A stretch of DNA of 64,000 nt, from NCBI RefSeq assembly GCF_963576545.1, contig NC_083642.1, positions 2,999,188 through 3,063,187 on the forward strand, read 5' to 3'. Below, piece by piece: positions 27,641 to 40,040 of this stretch. The notes beneath the pieces are model-generated. The model did not search any database, was not told the DNA's origin, and worked only from the letters and a program-made list of their open reading frames with translations. Source of the stretch: Limanda limanda (taxonomy: Eukaryota; Chordata; Actinopteri; Pleuronectiformes; Pleuronectidae). The position numbers and the translations under genes were made by a program. The stretch's first letter is position 1. Every line of letters begins with the position of its first letter.

Positions 27641-29199
27641 AGCGTCTGCCTCCTTCTCTCGCTCTTTGCCTCCACTGCAGAGAAAATCACAAACACAGGA
27701 AATTGCCTTTCATAACAGACGAGGCAATCACGAAATATTTTACAGGCCACCCCATTTTTTTTAAGAGGCATTATGAGGTGGTTGCCCACAGATACACATT
27801 TAAATTTGTACAGGAATTTTAACAAGTATAACTTCTATAAAAACACATTTTATACATCTAGAGCTGAGTGACATGTTTATCATACCAGTTGTGGATTTAG
27901 GATGTTTCTGCATCAGGGGCCATAATTTACTTTTGACTCTAAAGCTTTTAGCAAAACTTTGAATATTTTCCAAAAATAGTTTAGTGTATTGTCTTCACTG
28001 TTAGTGAGTGACTAGTCTGAAAAGTAACTGAAGCTGTCAGACAAATGTGGTCAAGTAAAAACTACAATATCTTCATCAGACACGGAGTAGAGAAGGACAC
28101 AAAGTATTGCAAGTACCTCAAATGTGTACCTAAGTACAGCACTAGAGTAAATGTACTCATCTGAACCCACGAGTTGAACTCTTCAGCTCCAGTAGTCATA
28201 GAGCGCATGCTTTGGCTGATCTCCCCGAGTTGTTTCAATAAAACACAATGAAATGTTTCAATCAGCACGCCTCAGGGACGGCCTGAGTGAAGAATGCATA
28301 TTAAACAAAGCGTTCATCTGCAGCTGCTGTTCTCAGGGAACAGCCCCAGACTCCTTCACTGAGTAATATACGATGAGGAGTCACTGCCAAGATCCACTGC
28401 ACCACCTGGCCGGGCCGCCACAGGGGGTCGCAGGGATCAGTGGGACCCGGACTCAAACACCGGGGGAACAACCGCTACATGGAATTAAAACCACAGAATA
28501 CAACTGCTATTGAAATGCAATGAAACTATTGGCAGCTTTTTTGAAAAGCCACTAAATTATAGGTTCTTGCCCAACAAACCCGACGCACTCCCAAACGTCT
28601 CGTGCACGAGAACTGGAAACTGTGAGAAATCTGAATTCATGAAGGGCTCTATGTGCACAGAATGAAGTGAACTCTTTAACTGTGGCAGCGTCAGTTCAGG
28701 GTTTAGGGCCGAGGAACCTGGTTCGTGTTTGTTTAGGCCGGATACGACTCAGGAGTTCCACAGCAGCTATGATGACTTTATGATTAAAACTCAGACATGA
28801 GCACGAATGCATCAGGCAGCAAATAACGTGGAAATTATTCAAATCGTTCCTCTGTCACGTCGCCACTGAGCTGTTGGACCATCAAGCTGCTCCAGGAAGG
28901 AAAACTTTAGAATAAAGTAAATAGAGAAACTGGCCATAGGCCCCGTGTGAATAGTAAATAAGTTAGGTATGAGAAATCTATGACAGCCACATAAAGAGAG
29001 AATAAAGCCGTAATATTAAAAGAATAAAGTGGTAAATGAGAAGAAAGTCATAAAATTATGAGAATGAAGACGTTAGTGAGAAGTAAGTATTAATAACATG
29101 AGAATAAAGTTGTAATATTTTGAGAATATAATTGTAAATGAGACAATTTTGCATTTAGCTAAATCCTGCCTCCTCCGTGTTAGTGGATGGGACATGAAT

Positions 29200-29330
29200 C
29201 AAGCTAAAAAGTTGAAAAAATATTGTTTTCACAGAGATTTTTCCCAGATCTCGATGGAAAATTAAATAAAAATTGGGCTTATTTAGAGGTCTGAAATCTC
29301 TGAGTGTGTCATTTGGTGCAGCTTGATGTC
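29200..29330 (+). repeat. Interspersed repeat 'GAGGTTATGTT' tail fragment
   Basis: Contains cagatctcgatggaaaatta, ggcttatttagaggtctgaa and tttggtgcagcttgatgtct, the 3' part of the family. Another tail fragment lies at 29850-29990. Confidence 0.5.
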
Positions 29331-29379
29331 TGGACTAAATCACTGCTTCTATTCAATACGGGGCAGAAGGCAGAATCAC

Positions 29380-29650
29380 CCTGAGAGCACACGTGTCACC
29401 TGCCTGCTCAGGTGAGTCGTCTGAAGTGAAGCCTTCAAAGCTTCGCAGCTTACTTCCACACAGGCTCAGCGAGGCGCTGTCAGACTTTGCGACTTTGTGT
29501 GTAAAATGCCCAGAAGGATCCATCAAAGAGAGGGCCGGGCCCTTTGGCATCGGGAAGGTCAACGTCTCTCAAGGTTCAGTTCAAACTCAGAGTCGCATCT
29601 TGTTCATGATCTTGAAGCTCGGCCGGTTTGCTTACCCACTCGCCTGAAGG
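29380..29650. other. Unexplained GC-richer island
   Basis: About 270 bp of balanced composition in an AT-rich gap, open on both strands (84 and 69 codons) but with no recognisable protein or splice context. It includes atcaaagagagggccgggcc, then ctttggcatcgggaagg. It could be a conserved noncoding element or an old repeat. I cannot decide from one sequence. Confidence 0.3.
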
Positions 29651-29849
29651 ACAACATCACACAGACAGAAGGAGAAAGAGCTTTAAGTGATCAAGACTAG
29701 AAGAGTTCAATATTAATACAGATCATTGACCTTTTACTTCTAGATTTTGTCGACATTTTTAATCACTTTTAATCACTATACCTCCAAGAATTAGAAGAAA
29801 AGAAAACAGAAAACACAGGTAAAAATACAAAATCACAAATTTTCTCTCT

Positions 29850-29990
29850 AACATTGTTATATTCAAGATTTGCATGATTTCTCAGAGAATAATTCATGGA
29901 TAATCAAACGTATTTAGGGGACTGATATTTGTGTGTGTGTGCAATCTGGTGCAAATCCAAATAAAAGACAATATATATTCAATGAATCTA
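29850..29990 (+). repeat. Interspersed repeat 'GAGGTTATGTT' tail fragment
   Basis: Contains gatttctcagagaataattc, atggataatc, cgtatttaggggactgatat and caatctggtgcaaatccaa. Confidence 0.6.
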
Positions 29991-32418
29991 AATGCAGTTT
30001 TATGTCCAGAGTTATATACTTAAGTATTCTTCACTCTGCATTTATCTCATCTGAGTGTAATCAAGCTGTATCTATAGTGCAGTGCTGAGGCTGGACGAGC
30101 TGTTTGAACATCGCTGAAAGCAAAGACTTGTACTTGAAGCTTCCAGCGTTTAAATTTAGCAAAGCCCACTTGTGTGTCACTTCTGTCACATAGTTAATAT
30201 TTCCATCAGTGCACATCTAAGAGGGGAGAAATGCTGAGCAGCAATATAAAGCCGATCCCTCAGATTGACGGATGGTGGAGCGAGTGCAACATGTCAGACT
30301 TCTGGTTTCAAGGATTAAACCTTGTGGAGAAATTCTGTTCCGAGTTGTGCAGCCAGAAAATAAAAGTACTCAGTCATTTATTAGCTTTCATGCGACAGAC
30401 AGAAGGGGGAAATGTGGCTGTTGCAGGAATTTACAGAGTGAATAAAGAATAAACCTTCAACTTAGTGATGTGAATACAAATCATTGTTTTGATGCTTTTA
30501 TCGAGGAAAGAGCTTAAAGTCAGTTTGAGGGATTTTTCAGAGGATAATTTATTGTGGTTTTTCATACCTCTGCAGGATTTGGCCCTAAACATTCAGGAAG
30601 TCTGAGCCGAGACAAGTTCTGGAGGACGATTCTCCGTCCAGACGGTTTCACCCGGAGTCCGTCCCTCAGCACCTGCAGTATGACATCATCTGTCTGGTCT
30701 GAAGCGCTGCAGGGCGCTCGCACACAAAAGCTCCCTGTGACCTTGTAGCGTCTGAAAGGTGAGGAGGAGAACTCAGTAGCCTCTTGCATTCGCTCAAGAA
30801 GGAACATAAAACATCGACCCGACTGTATTTCAGATCCCTGCTTGTGTCGGCCGGGTCCAGTAAGAAGCTGCTGATGCGTCTCACTGGAAAATACTTTGTT
30901 TAACAGTGGATCTATTGTAATAATCTATAAAAACTATGAATGATGAGGGGAGAACAAAGTGCTTTTCTTCCAGACAACTTAATGCAGGTACAAATAAAGT
31001 GTTTTATGAGGGCAAGTACATTTGTAAAGCACATTTAAAAAACAAAGCAGTTAAAAGTGATTTATCTATAACATTTTCCATCAAGAATAAATGGATCTCT
31101 GCCATTTTAGTGATTTAACGAAACAGCCGGCAGACATATTATATTGAGATGATGCAGGAAAAGTCCAAAAACCAGGGAGCATCGTCCAAAACCAAAAAGG
31201 GGAAATTAAAAAATCAGAGCGCAGATAAAACAAACTATAACACATAAAACGTAGAAACACACAAGGGCGCGTGTGGAGGTAGGAGGACAGGAAGCAAACA
31301 GGAAGTGGAGCCACAGGGGGTTTAATACAATGACATCTGATTGGCTAACTGAAAACAGGTGAACTGAAGAACTGGTGGGAAGTAAACTAACTGAAATACA
31401 TTCAGAGAAGACAGGAGCCATTTGACCATGAGTCAGGATGGATGATGGATGATGGCACTCAACATTAAATAACCTGTTCTCAACTCTTGGTGAATCCTTC
31501 CTCCAACCATGACCTCACAGCATCTGCCTTCACTGTGGCTTAAGATTCTTCTTCATAAGTGTCAGGTGGCCACATATAAAACATCGTCAGCGAACAGACA
31601 GAACAAATCCAACATTCTGACCTTTGTCTCTGGAAGAAAACTGAAGCTGTGACATCAGACTCGAGTCTCTGCAGCGTCATCGTGCAGTCAGACACTAAAA
31701 CAGCAAAAGTCAATGAGCAGCTTCTCCTCCTGGATGCAGGGAGAAATTCAGATGTTTTAATAATTCACAGTGACATTTTTCATTCTGCACAGGAAAGCCT
31801 CAGCCTTTTGAAAAACCAGCCAATATGTCTACTGTAGTTTTTTTGTTATGTTTTATTCCCTTTCTAACACTGAAGGAGATTCGCTCAGTGTTTGCATTGA
31901 GCAGGTTCACATATCTGGAGTCTAACAGCAAAAGAGTGCAAATCATGAGTCATTTTCAATATTTGAATTTGCATAAAATGTTTTCTTAATTTTATAACGC
32001 ACGTTTTAAAACCTTAGGTCCCTTAAATCAACTCTTGTGTTGACATATCTGAACAATGAAACATTCAATCAGCCAAACCCCAGCCATGCCTGCAGACTGC
32101 ATTTCTAGGAGACGCTTGTTTGCCAAGTCAGAGAGCATCAATCCTCCAGTACAAGTGTGATGACTCAGCAAGAACTGGGCTCAACCTTTCCTTTAGAAGC
32201 ACAGCACGTACACACACACTTCATGAGTCATTCCACAAGAAAACAACCATTATTCAATCCATGAAAACAAATTCCTCACTGATGGATGGAAGGAGGAATA
32301 TATTTACTCTCAGGTTCAGTTTTCACATGTAGTGTAGACGAGGTTAGAATATTCTGTGAGCTGACATTATGATGACTGTACGAAGAAGAAATAGTTTGAC
32401 ATTTCTTCCTGCTGAGAT

Positions 32419-32446
32419 TTGTTTAGATTTAGATTTAGATTTAGAT
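32419..32446 (+). repeat. (TTTAGA)n short hexamer array
   Basis: Four to five perfect copies of tttaga, too short for anything but a simple repeat. Confidence 0.9.
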
Positions 32447-33270
32447 CAGGCCTGGTGCTGGCAGAACATACATTTTCACTGCAATTATCTTCCATTTGAT
32501 ATAAATACATCTGTATTAATTTATTATCCACTGCCAGTTTGCACAGTTATATTTATAAACCTTTATTCAGTATCTGCTTTCAGACAATCTCCCATGGAAG
32601 TACACCACTCTGTACAGCAGGTGTCAGCCAAGATACCCCATTGGTTGCTCTACGCTGACGTGAGAGCAACTTCCGTCCTTGGCATTTAAAAAAAATACAT
32701 TTGCTGTCATAATAATAATCATTCTAAACATAATACTCATAATAATCATAATTATAATCATAATTTCTACTTACGTAAAACTTCACCGACATAAAAAGTG
32801 AAAATGAATGCAGCACAACTATAAAATAAAATAAAAAAGTTAAGTTATGAGCATTATGTTTTTTTAAACAGATCCTCAAGCTCAGAATTTGTATTTTACT
32901 TATATTTTCTTCCAAATGAAAAAGGAAGAAAATGTGTGGAACTAATCTTATTTCTTTATTATTATTATTATATATTCAAAATAAAAACCCAATCTGATTT
33001 AGTCTCTAGCACACGTATTACACACACTTTTATTATATGTTAAGTATTATAATGTTCAGTATCATAACTGTAGGTATAATGATTGTAAGTATTATAATTG
33101 TATTATAAATGATAAGTATTATAATGCTTAGTATTATAGTTGTATTATAAAGTATTTAATATAATACTGTAACGTGTGTCCTGCACGTTGCCACCTGCCT
33201 GTGGTCGTTGTTGGAATGTTAAGCTGCTCTGTTTGTGTTTGTGTTAATAAAGTTATTTGAACAGTCCAAC

Positions 33271-36085
33271 ATGGCGGCGGTGGAAGTGACGGTGGAGAGG
33301 CTGCTCTCCCTGTGGAGGACCCCGGGTCTCCGGCTCTACTTCCCGGGGGTCTTCGTGCTGCTGACGGTGCTGGGCTCCGTCCTGAAGGAGCTGGAGCTCG
33401 TCCCGGAAACTTACTTCAGCAGCAGCCGGAACCTGCTGAACCTGTGAGTGGCTGTTAGCTCTGTTGTTAGCTGTTAGCTGCTAGCTGTTAGCTTCACAGT
33501 GCTAGTGACAGACACCTGTAGCTCAGGGACAGGTGGCCTGCTGACGTCACGCAGGTGAGAGGAGGGGCTCCCTGGTCTTCATGACGTCAGCAAAAATCTA
33601 CTATACAAAAGTGTGAGGAGTTAGGAAAGAGGAATCTGTGAGGAGTTAGGAAAGGAGACTCTGTGAGGGGTTAGGAAAGAGGAATCTGTGAGGAGTTAGG
33701 AAAGGAGACTCTGAGAGGAGTTAGGAAAGGAGAATCTGTGAGGAGTTAGGAAAGGAGAATTTGTGAGGAGTTAGGAAAGGAGAACTTGTGAAGGGTTAGG
33801 AAAGGAGAATCTGTGAGGAGTTAGGAAAGGAGAACTTGTGAAGGGTTAGGAAAGGAGAATCTGTGAGGGGTTAGGAAATGACACTCTGTGAGGAGTTAGG
33901 AAAGGAGAACTTGTGAGGGGTTAGGAAAGGAGACTTTGAGGAGTTAGGAAAGAGGAATCTGTGAGGATTTAGGAAAGGAGACCCTTTGAAGAGCTAGGAA
34001 AGGAGAATATGTGAGGTATTAGGAAAGGAGAATCTGTGAGGAGATAGGAAAGGAGAAACTGTGAGGAGCTAGGAAAGGAGAATCTTTGAAGGGTTAGGGA
34101 AGGCTAATCTGTGAGGAGTTAGGAAAGGAGACTCTGTGAGGAGTTAGGAAAGGAGAATCTGTGAAGGGTTAGGAAAGAGGAATCTGTGAGGAGTTAGGAA
34201 AGGAGAACTTGTGAGGGGTTATGAAAGACTAATATATGAGGTACTAGGAAAGGAGACTCTGTGAGGAGCTAGGAAAAGAGAATCTGTGAAGAGTTAGGAA
34301 AGGAGACTCTGTGAGGAGCTAGGAAAGGAGAATCTGTGAAGAGTTAGGAAAGGAGAACTTGTGAGGGGTTAGGAAAGGAGAATCTGTGAGGAGTTAGGAA
34401 AGGAGAACTTGTGAAGGGTTAGGAAAGGAGAATCTGTGAGGAGTTAGGAAAGGAGAATCTGTGAGGGATTAGGAAAGGAGAACTTGTGAGGAGCTAGGAA
34501 AAGAGAATCTGTGAAGAGTTAGGAAAGGAGACTCTGTGAGGAGCTAGGAAAGGAGAATCTGTGAAGAGTTAGGAAAGGAGAACTTGTGAGGGGTTAGGAA
34601 AGGAGAATCTGTGAGGAGTTAGGAAAGGAGACTCTGTGAGGAGTTAGGAAAGGAGAATCTGTGAGGAGTTAGGAAAGGAGAACTTGTGAAGGGTTAGGAA
34701 AGATGTGAATCTGTGATGAGCTAGGAAAAGAGAATCTGTGAAGAGTTAGGAAAGGAGAACGTGTGAGGGGTTAGGAAAGAGGAATCTGTGAGGAGTTAGG
34801 AAAGGAGAATTTGTGAAGGGTTAGGAAAGGATCATCCGTGAGGAGTTAGGAAAGGAGAACTTGTGAGGGGTTAGGAAAGATGTGAACCTGTGAGGAGCTA
34901 GGAAAGGAGAACCTGTGAGGAGCTAGGAGAGAGGAATCTGTAAGGAGTTAGGAAAGGAGAACCTGTGAGGAGCTAGGAAAGGAGAACCTGTGAGGGGTTA
35001 GGAAAGGAGACTCTGTGAGGAGTTAGGAAAGGAGACTCTGTGAGGAGCTAGGAAAGGAGAACCTGTGAGGGGTTAGGAAAGGAGACTCTGTGAGGAGTTA
35101 GGAAAGGAGACTCTGTGAGGAGTTAGGAAAGGAGACTCTGTGAGGAGTTAGGAAAGGAGAACCTGTGAAGAGTTAGGAAAGGAGACTCTGTGAGGAGTTA
35201 GGAAAGGAGACTCTGTGAGGAGTTAGGAAAGGAGACTCTGTGAGGAGTTAGGAAAGGAGACTCTGTGAGGAGTTAGGAAAGGAGACTCTGTGAGGAGTTA
35301 GGAAAGGAGAACCTGTGAAGAGTTAGGAAAAGAGACTCTGTGAGGAGTTAGGAAAGGAGAACCTGTGAAGAGTTAGGAAAAGAGACTCTGTGAGGAGTTA
35401 GGAAAGGAGACTCTGTGAGGAGCTAGGAAAGGAGACTAGAACCCAGAATGAAGGTGTGTCTTGTCCGTCCTGCAGGTATTTTGTCAAAGTGTCCTGGGGC
35501 TGGACGCTGCTGCTGCTCACGCCCTTCGTCCTCCTGTCCAACTCGTCCTTCAGCCGCAGCGCCTCCTTCCTGGGCCGCCGGCTGCTGTCCCTGGCGGTGG
35601 CGACCTCCGTGTGGTACGTGTGCACCGAGACCTTCTTCTACATCGAGGACGTGACCGGCTCCTGCTTCCACTCCTCCTCCATGGAGGCGCTGAACTCGGA
35701 GCTCACCACCAAAGTGTCCTGCAGGCGCGCCGGCTTCCACTGGTGGGGCTACGACATCTCGGGCCACTCCTTCATCCTGTGCTACTCCGCCCTCTTCATC
35801 GTGGAGGAGATCGCGCCCATGGCCTGGGTGAAGACGGCTGGACTGTCCCCTCTGCCCCGGCTTGTCCTCAACCTGCTCTACGTGGCTCTGAACCTGCTGG
35901 TGGCCCTCTGGGTGTGGATGTTCGCCTGCACCTCTGTTTACTTCCATGAGTCCATCCAGAAGTGGCTGGGCACCACGTGTGCTCTGCTGGCCTGGTTCCT
36001 CACCTACCGGGTCTGGTATCTGAACCCCTGGTCTCCAGGACTCCCTCCTCATCGCCGACAGAAGGAGAAGAAGCAACACGCCTGA
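33271..36085 (+). CDS. fitm2: FITM2 (FIT2), ER lipid-droplet biogenesis protein (2 exons, 260 aa)
   Basis: Fat storage-inducing transmembrane protein 2, an ER membrane protein needed for lipid droplet budding and shown in other species to act as an acyl-CoA diphosphatase of the lipid phosphatase-like family. Exons: 33271-33443 and 35476-36085, joined CT|G TAT to give LLNL-YFVKVSWGW. The start ATGGCGGCGG is the first ATG of the frame. About six hydrophobic segments can be read. The proposed catalytic histidines are present: H155 in GYDISGHSFILCYSALF and H215 in CTSVYFHESIQKW, essentially the positions recalled for human FITM2 (H155, H214). TGSCF (119-123) and the C-terminal FSPGLPP-like WSPGLPPHRRQ motif also fit. 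The tail KEKKQHA is lysine-rich. Exon 2 is unusually GC-rich relative to its flanks. The single intron is almost filled by a minisatellite. It lies tail to tail with GDAP1L1. Confidence 0.96.
33612..35440 (+). repeat. 25-bp purine-rich minisatellite filling the FITM2 intron, about 70 copies
   Basis: The unit begins GTGAGGAGTTAGGAAAGG and continues AGAATCT, with variants acttgtga-, actctgtga- and acctgtga-. The array covers about 90 percent of the 2.0-kb intron and stops about 35 bp before the exon-2 acceptor. Copies at the 3' end (about 35030-35410) are nearly identical, whereas those at the 5' end are more varied. On the FITM2 sense strand it is overwhelmingly purine. Confidence 0.98.
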
Positions 36086-37419
36086 GCTGCACTCGAACGC
36101 TCCTCCACCACCTTGTTTCTGACACACTACAGTAGATGTTATGTCTCCAGGTCCAAGCTGTCGCACTACTTTAACTTATAGAAAGGTCGTCTGGTGCAGG
36201 AGGGCCGGCTGGTGGCGCCTCCTGGTGTTTGACAGCTGCTGTTCCCAAAATGCCTCCTGGTAATCTGAGATGAACTCAAGACGCTGCCTCCTTTGTCCGG
36301 CTCCTCACATTCAGCCTCTGGAGCTGCTCTCAGACCTGAAGTCCAGATGTTCTCCTGAAATATCCAGAGGGACTGAATGTGAGAACGCAAATCCCCGAGT
36401 CAGCTTTTCTTGTCAGCTCCCCCAGAGTAAAACCTCCAGATAATGAGTGAGCCCATGTGAGAACACAGCAGGAGATTCTCCAGAGGATTCATCACGAGTC
36501 TCCTGCGCCTCCTCTCTCCTCCCTCCTGCGCCTCCTCCTCCCACTTCACCTCTCCCCAGACCTGTGTTGTGTCTCGAGTGGAGAATCTCCTGCTGAATTC
36601 CTCACATCTGAAACAAACTCCAAAGAAAGTCCGAGCCCGGTTGTGAGGACCTTCTCCCGAGAGGTTCTCACGCTGGGTGATTGTTTGTTTGTTGCCTTAT
36701 AATAATATTATAATATTATAATATATAATGTTTCTTTCCTCATAGATGAGTAATTACAGTTTTTACACATGTGGCCACGTTTGATCCTCCAGTTTTTAAT
36801 CAGCTGGTTTCACACACACACATGGTTTGAGGTTGATGTGACTGTGTGTTAACATTATATTTAAATTTCATACAAAAAGATAATTGAACTGTAGTTGTAA
36901 ACCAGTCATACAAGTACAACACATTATTTAAATACTTCAGAGGACAAGGCTGGAGGTATTCAGTTAGTATTATGGTATTCAATTATTTAGGGCTGCAGCG
37001 AACAAGCATTTACACAATCATTAAAAAATATAAATAATCAAAATGTCACTATTCCAATGGTCCTAAATCCAAAGAAATTTAGTTTACTATCTGTTTATAA
37101 AAGAAATATATGGTGATTTTAAATGATAAATCAACTGTTAAAACATTTGCAATGTTATTTTCTTGTCAAGCAGCTTCCTTGTTTCAGCTGAAATGTTTCT
37201 CATCTTTAAGTATAAAGACGTAGACGTATTAAAAACAAGCTAAGCTAATTCCTCTCTGCCACAGACCTCCATTGTTTTCCACATTGATGATGAAGAACCA
37301 CGGAGCTCGGTTGTTTTTAGAAAATAGTTTTAAAGACTGGAACTTTATTTGCCAAACGTGTTCAATAGGATTCATCGAGCTTCAGAGACAGAAAGTGATG
37401 AGGAGGTTTTCATCTGTAT

Positions 37420-37880
37420 TTGTTTATTCGTTAGCAGAATAATGCTAAAACTACAGAACTGATTCCAATGTAATAATCTGGAGACGTGGAGCTTGACCCA
37501 ATAAAGAATCCAGAAAATGTCTTTGCACCATCCAGGATTTCATTTTTTCAACTTTCTTTAATATTGTGAGTTAAGGGATTTTTAGAAAGCTGATGATTAT
37601 GAGTGAGTGTTTTGGCCTCGTGGATGTTTGAGCTCCACAGAAGAACAATGTGTTAAGTTTGTAGAAACTACTGGATTAACACTGAGTAGGTGGAAGGATC
37701 CTTTAAAACATCTATAGATAATATCTGTGAACAGGGGAAAGATTTTTGCAGATCTGGATCATGATTCAGTATTTTCAGGGGATTGATCTTTATGCAGTGA
37801 CTGGAGGGAAACAAATATTCTGTTCAACTTTATCAGAGGATATTTTTCAGGAACTAGTTTTCATGGGATTTGTTGACTGT
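37420..37880 (+). repeat. Interspersed repeat 'GAGGTTATGTT', two partial copies
   Basis: First part: aactacagaactgattccaa, then caccatccaggatttcattt, then tattgtgagttaagggattt. Second part from about 37730: gatttttgcagatctggatc and ttcaggggattgatctttat. Both belong to the family at 3540-4130. Confidence 0.6.
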
Positions 37881-39769
37881 TTACGGATCATGTAGAGAAA
37901 TGTCAGCTTTATTCTGTAAAGGTGAATTACACGTAAATTACAGCATAATGTCTTAGGCATATTAATTTAAATGTTTTGTAGCCGTGTTTCAAGAAGCAAA
38001 GTAGCAAAGTAAAAACCAGATTCTTCATATTCCATTTTTCATTATTTATTTGTCATTGATGGCAACTGAATAAATTAAGGCTTATGAACAAACATCATAA
38101 AAAGCACCATAAATAAATGCATATATATATAGAAATATAAAAAATAAAAAGTAAAAAATAAAAAAATACTATAGTGAAATATAATGGCCACAAATCACAA
38201 CTACAGGACTCTCGACTTGAACTCTGTGTGCGATCCAGGAAGTTCAGATCCGACCCTCAGGCAGCACGACTTGTTCAGGAGAAGCAGTCGAGTCGTAACA
38301 GGAGCGCTCACTCGACGTGTCTTTGCCCTCTGTTAAACAATAAGTGAATGTTTTTGCATCATAAATTCAACGTAAATGAGAATCAATCTAATTATTCGAA
38401 TTGATGACATCAGCAGATGAAACCTTTCACCGAGTGTCCTCATCCTTACTTCAAATCTTCTCTTATGTGCCGTTTACATGCAAGAAGCCAAATACCCCTG
38501 TTTCCTCTAATGCATATCCTTAAAGTATATAATGTAAATCCTAAACCCTCACATGAAACTGGAAACAAAGAACAACAGCTTCTACTCTTCTAGAGGAATC
38601 CTCGTAGTGAAAATCAGGTTTAATTTGACACAGCACGGCGATGCTGCGGTTAAAGGAACACTGATCATCATCGTCTTTGGTTCAACGTTGTCCTGAAAAA
38701 CTCAATCACATCAGTCACCTCCATGGTCCGAGGCCGGAGCTGTGAAGCCACGCCCCTCTTCAGATGACAGAAAGAAAAGCTGCTTCACTGCAAGAATGTC
38801 TGTAACCGACCGTGAAAACCAGAAGCAGCTTACGACTCCAGCCAGTGCCTCACACCACGAGTTAAAGCATAAGAGCTCACGGTTCAGGAGCAGATTGTGA
38901 AGCTTGTTTAACCCCAGAGGACTAAGAGCAGGAAGGTTCCCATGAAGGTGAACAGAAGAATCACCGGAGGGAAAGGCCTTTCTCCATTTCTCCTCCTTTA
39001 GCCTTGGGATGAGTCGGCTGTTTCCTCCCGCTCCCCTTACTCACCCTATGAGCTCATTAAAAATGCTGCGCGGTAAAATAAACGAGACGATGCATAATTA
39101 AAAATATCTGTCTGTAAAAACAATCTTGCATCTGTCAGGAGGAGTGGGCGTCGACCGGGGGGGCAGCGCTGGTGCTTCAGAGGTCACATTGAGAAATCTG
39201 TGGTTTTAATATCGGGTCGTAAACTCTGCAGACACCGAGTCCTCAGTGTTCACTCGCCTGGACACGCTTACACAACAAGAAAAGAACCCATGCAATGAAA
39301 TACACAATCCTAAACCTAACGCAACACTATCGCACAATCGACACAGAACTTACAAAGTGACCATCGGTTCAGTGCAACCTGTGAAACACCAGAGAGACTC
39401 CTCCCTTCTGAACTCCTGCTCAGCGACAGAGAGTGTGACAGTGGAGCACGTGCGCTGTGTGACCTGTGGTGCTCCAAATAAACTGAGCGCACGTGTGTGT
39501 GTCTGTGTGTGTGTGTGTCTGTGTGTGTGTCTGTGTGCACGGTGTACAGTTATTGAAAGGAATCGTTTGACATTTGGGGGAAATTTGCTTCATTGCTGAG
39601 TCTCGAGATGAGAAGACGTCACGTTTCAGACTCGTCTCTTTTCTGTTTGTCTCATTTTCACCCCTGAACAGATTAACATGAACCTGGTGGACGGATCCGG
39701 GAAGGAGAGGATTTCATTCTGGTTCCTCTCTGTGTCTGTGTGTCCTCTCTGTGTCTCTGTGTCTGTGTG

Positions 39770-40040
39770 TCCTCTCTGTGTCTCTGTGTCTCTGTGGGTT
39801 TCCTCCGGCTTCCTCCCACTGAGACATGCAGATTAGGTCAAATGGATCTAATTTCACAGCAGATGTGATTGGCTGTTTGTCTCTGTATGTGTTGACCCTG
39901 TGATACGCTGGGGACCATGTGTGACCATGTCCTCTCGCCCAATGACAGCTGGGATTGGCTCCAGCTCCCCCCCCACCACCACCACCACCACCACCCTCAA
40001 TAGGCAAAGCAGGATGGATAATGGATGAATCTGGATCAGG
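39770..40040 (-). repeat. Interspersed repeat, reverse-oriented relative of 5805-5965, with an embedded (CCA)n run
   Basis: Contains gggtttcctccggcttcctc, then gttgaccctgtgatacgctg, then cccaatgacagctgggattg and gctccagctccccc, followed by (CCA)n at 39969-39993 and aggatggataatggatgaat. This is the opposite strand of a repeat common in fish spacers. Confidence 0.65.

Larger units (their letters stand above)
27700..33270. other. R3HDML-FITM2 divergent intergenic region, no gene recognised
   Basis: The gap between the divergently arranged R3HDML and FITM2, mostly AT-rich. It holds repeat tails (29200-29330, 29850-29990), a GC-richer island (29380-29650), a TTAGAT hexamer array (32419-32446), and AT-rich TATTATAA repeats directly upstream of FITM2 (33025-33165). 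A segment at 31150-31430 (gaggacaggaagcaaacagg and flanks) looks like a decayed interspersed repeat. Open frames here are short and without recognisable homology. Confidence 0.5.

Noticed and set aside
33235..33270. An upstream GTG start extending FITM2 by 12 residues
   Set aside because: The frame opens with GTG, not ATG. The first ATG at 33271 has a good context and gives the family-typical length.
33612..35440. CRISPR-like regular array
   Set aside because: Units are contiguous 25-bp repeats without spacers in a vertebrate intron; it is a minisatellite.
35423..36166. A 247-codon open frame antisense to FITM2 exon 2
   Set aside because: Same cause: few stops on the reverse of a GC-rich exon. 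The Gly/Glu/His-rich translation has no domain.
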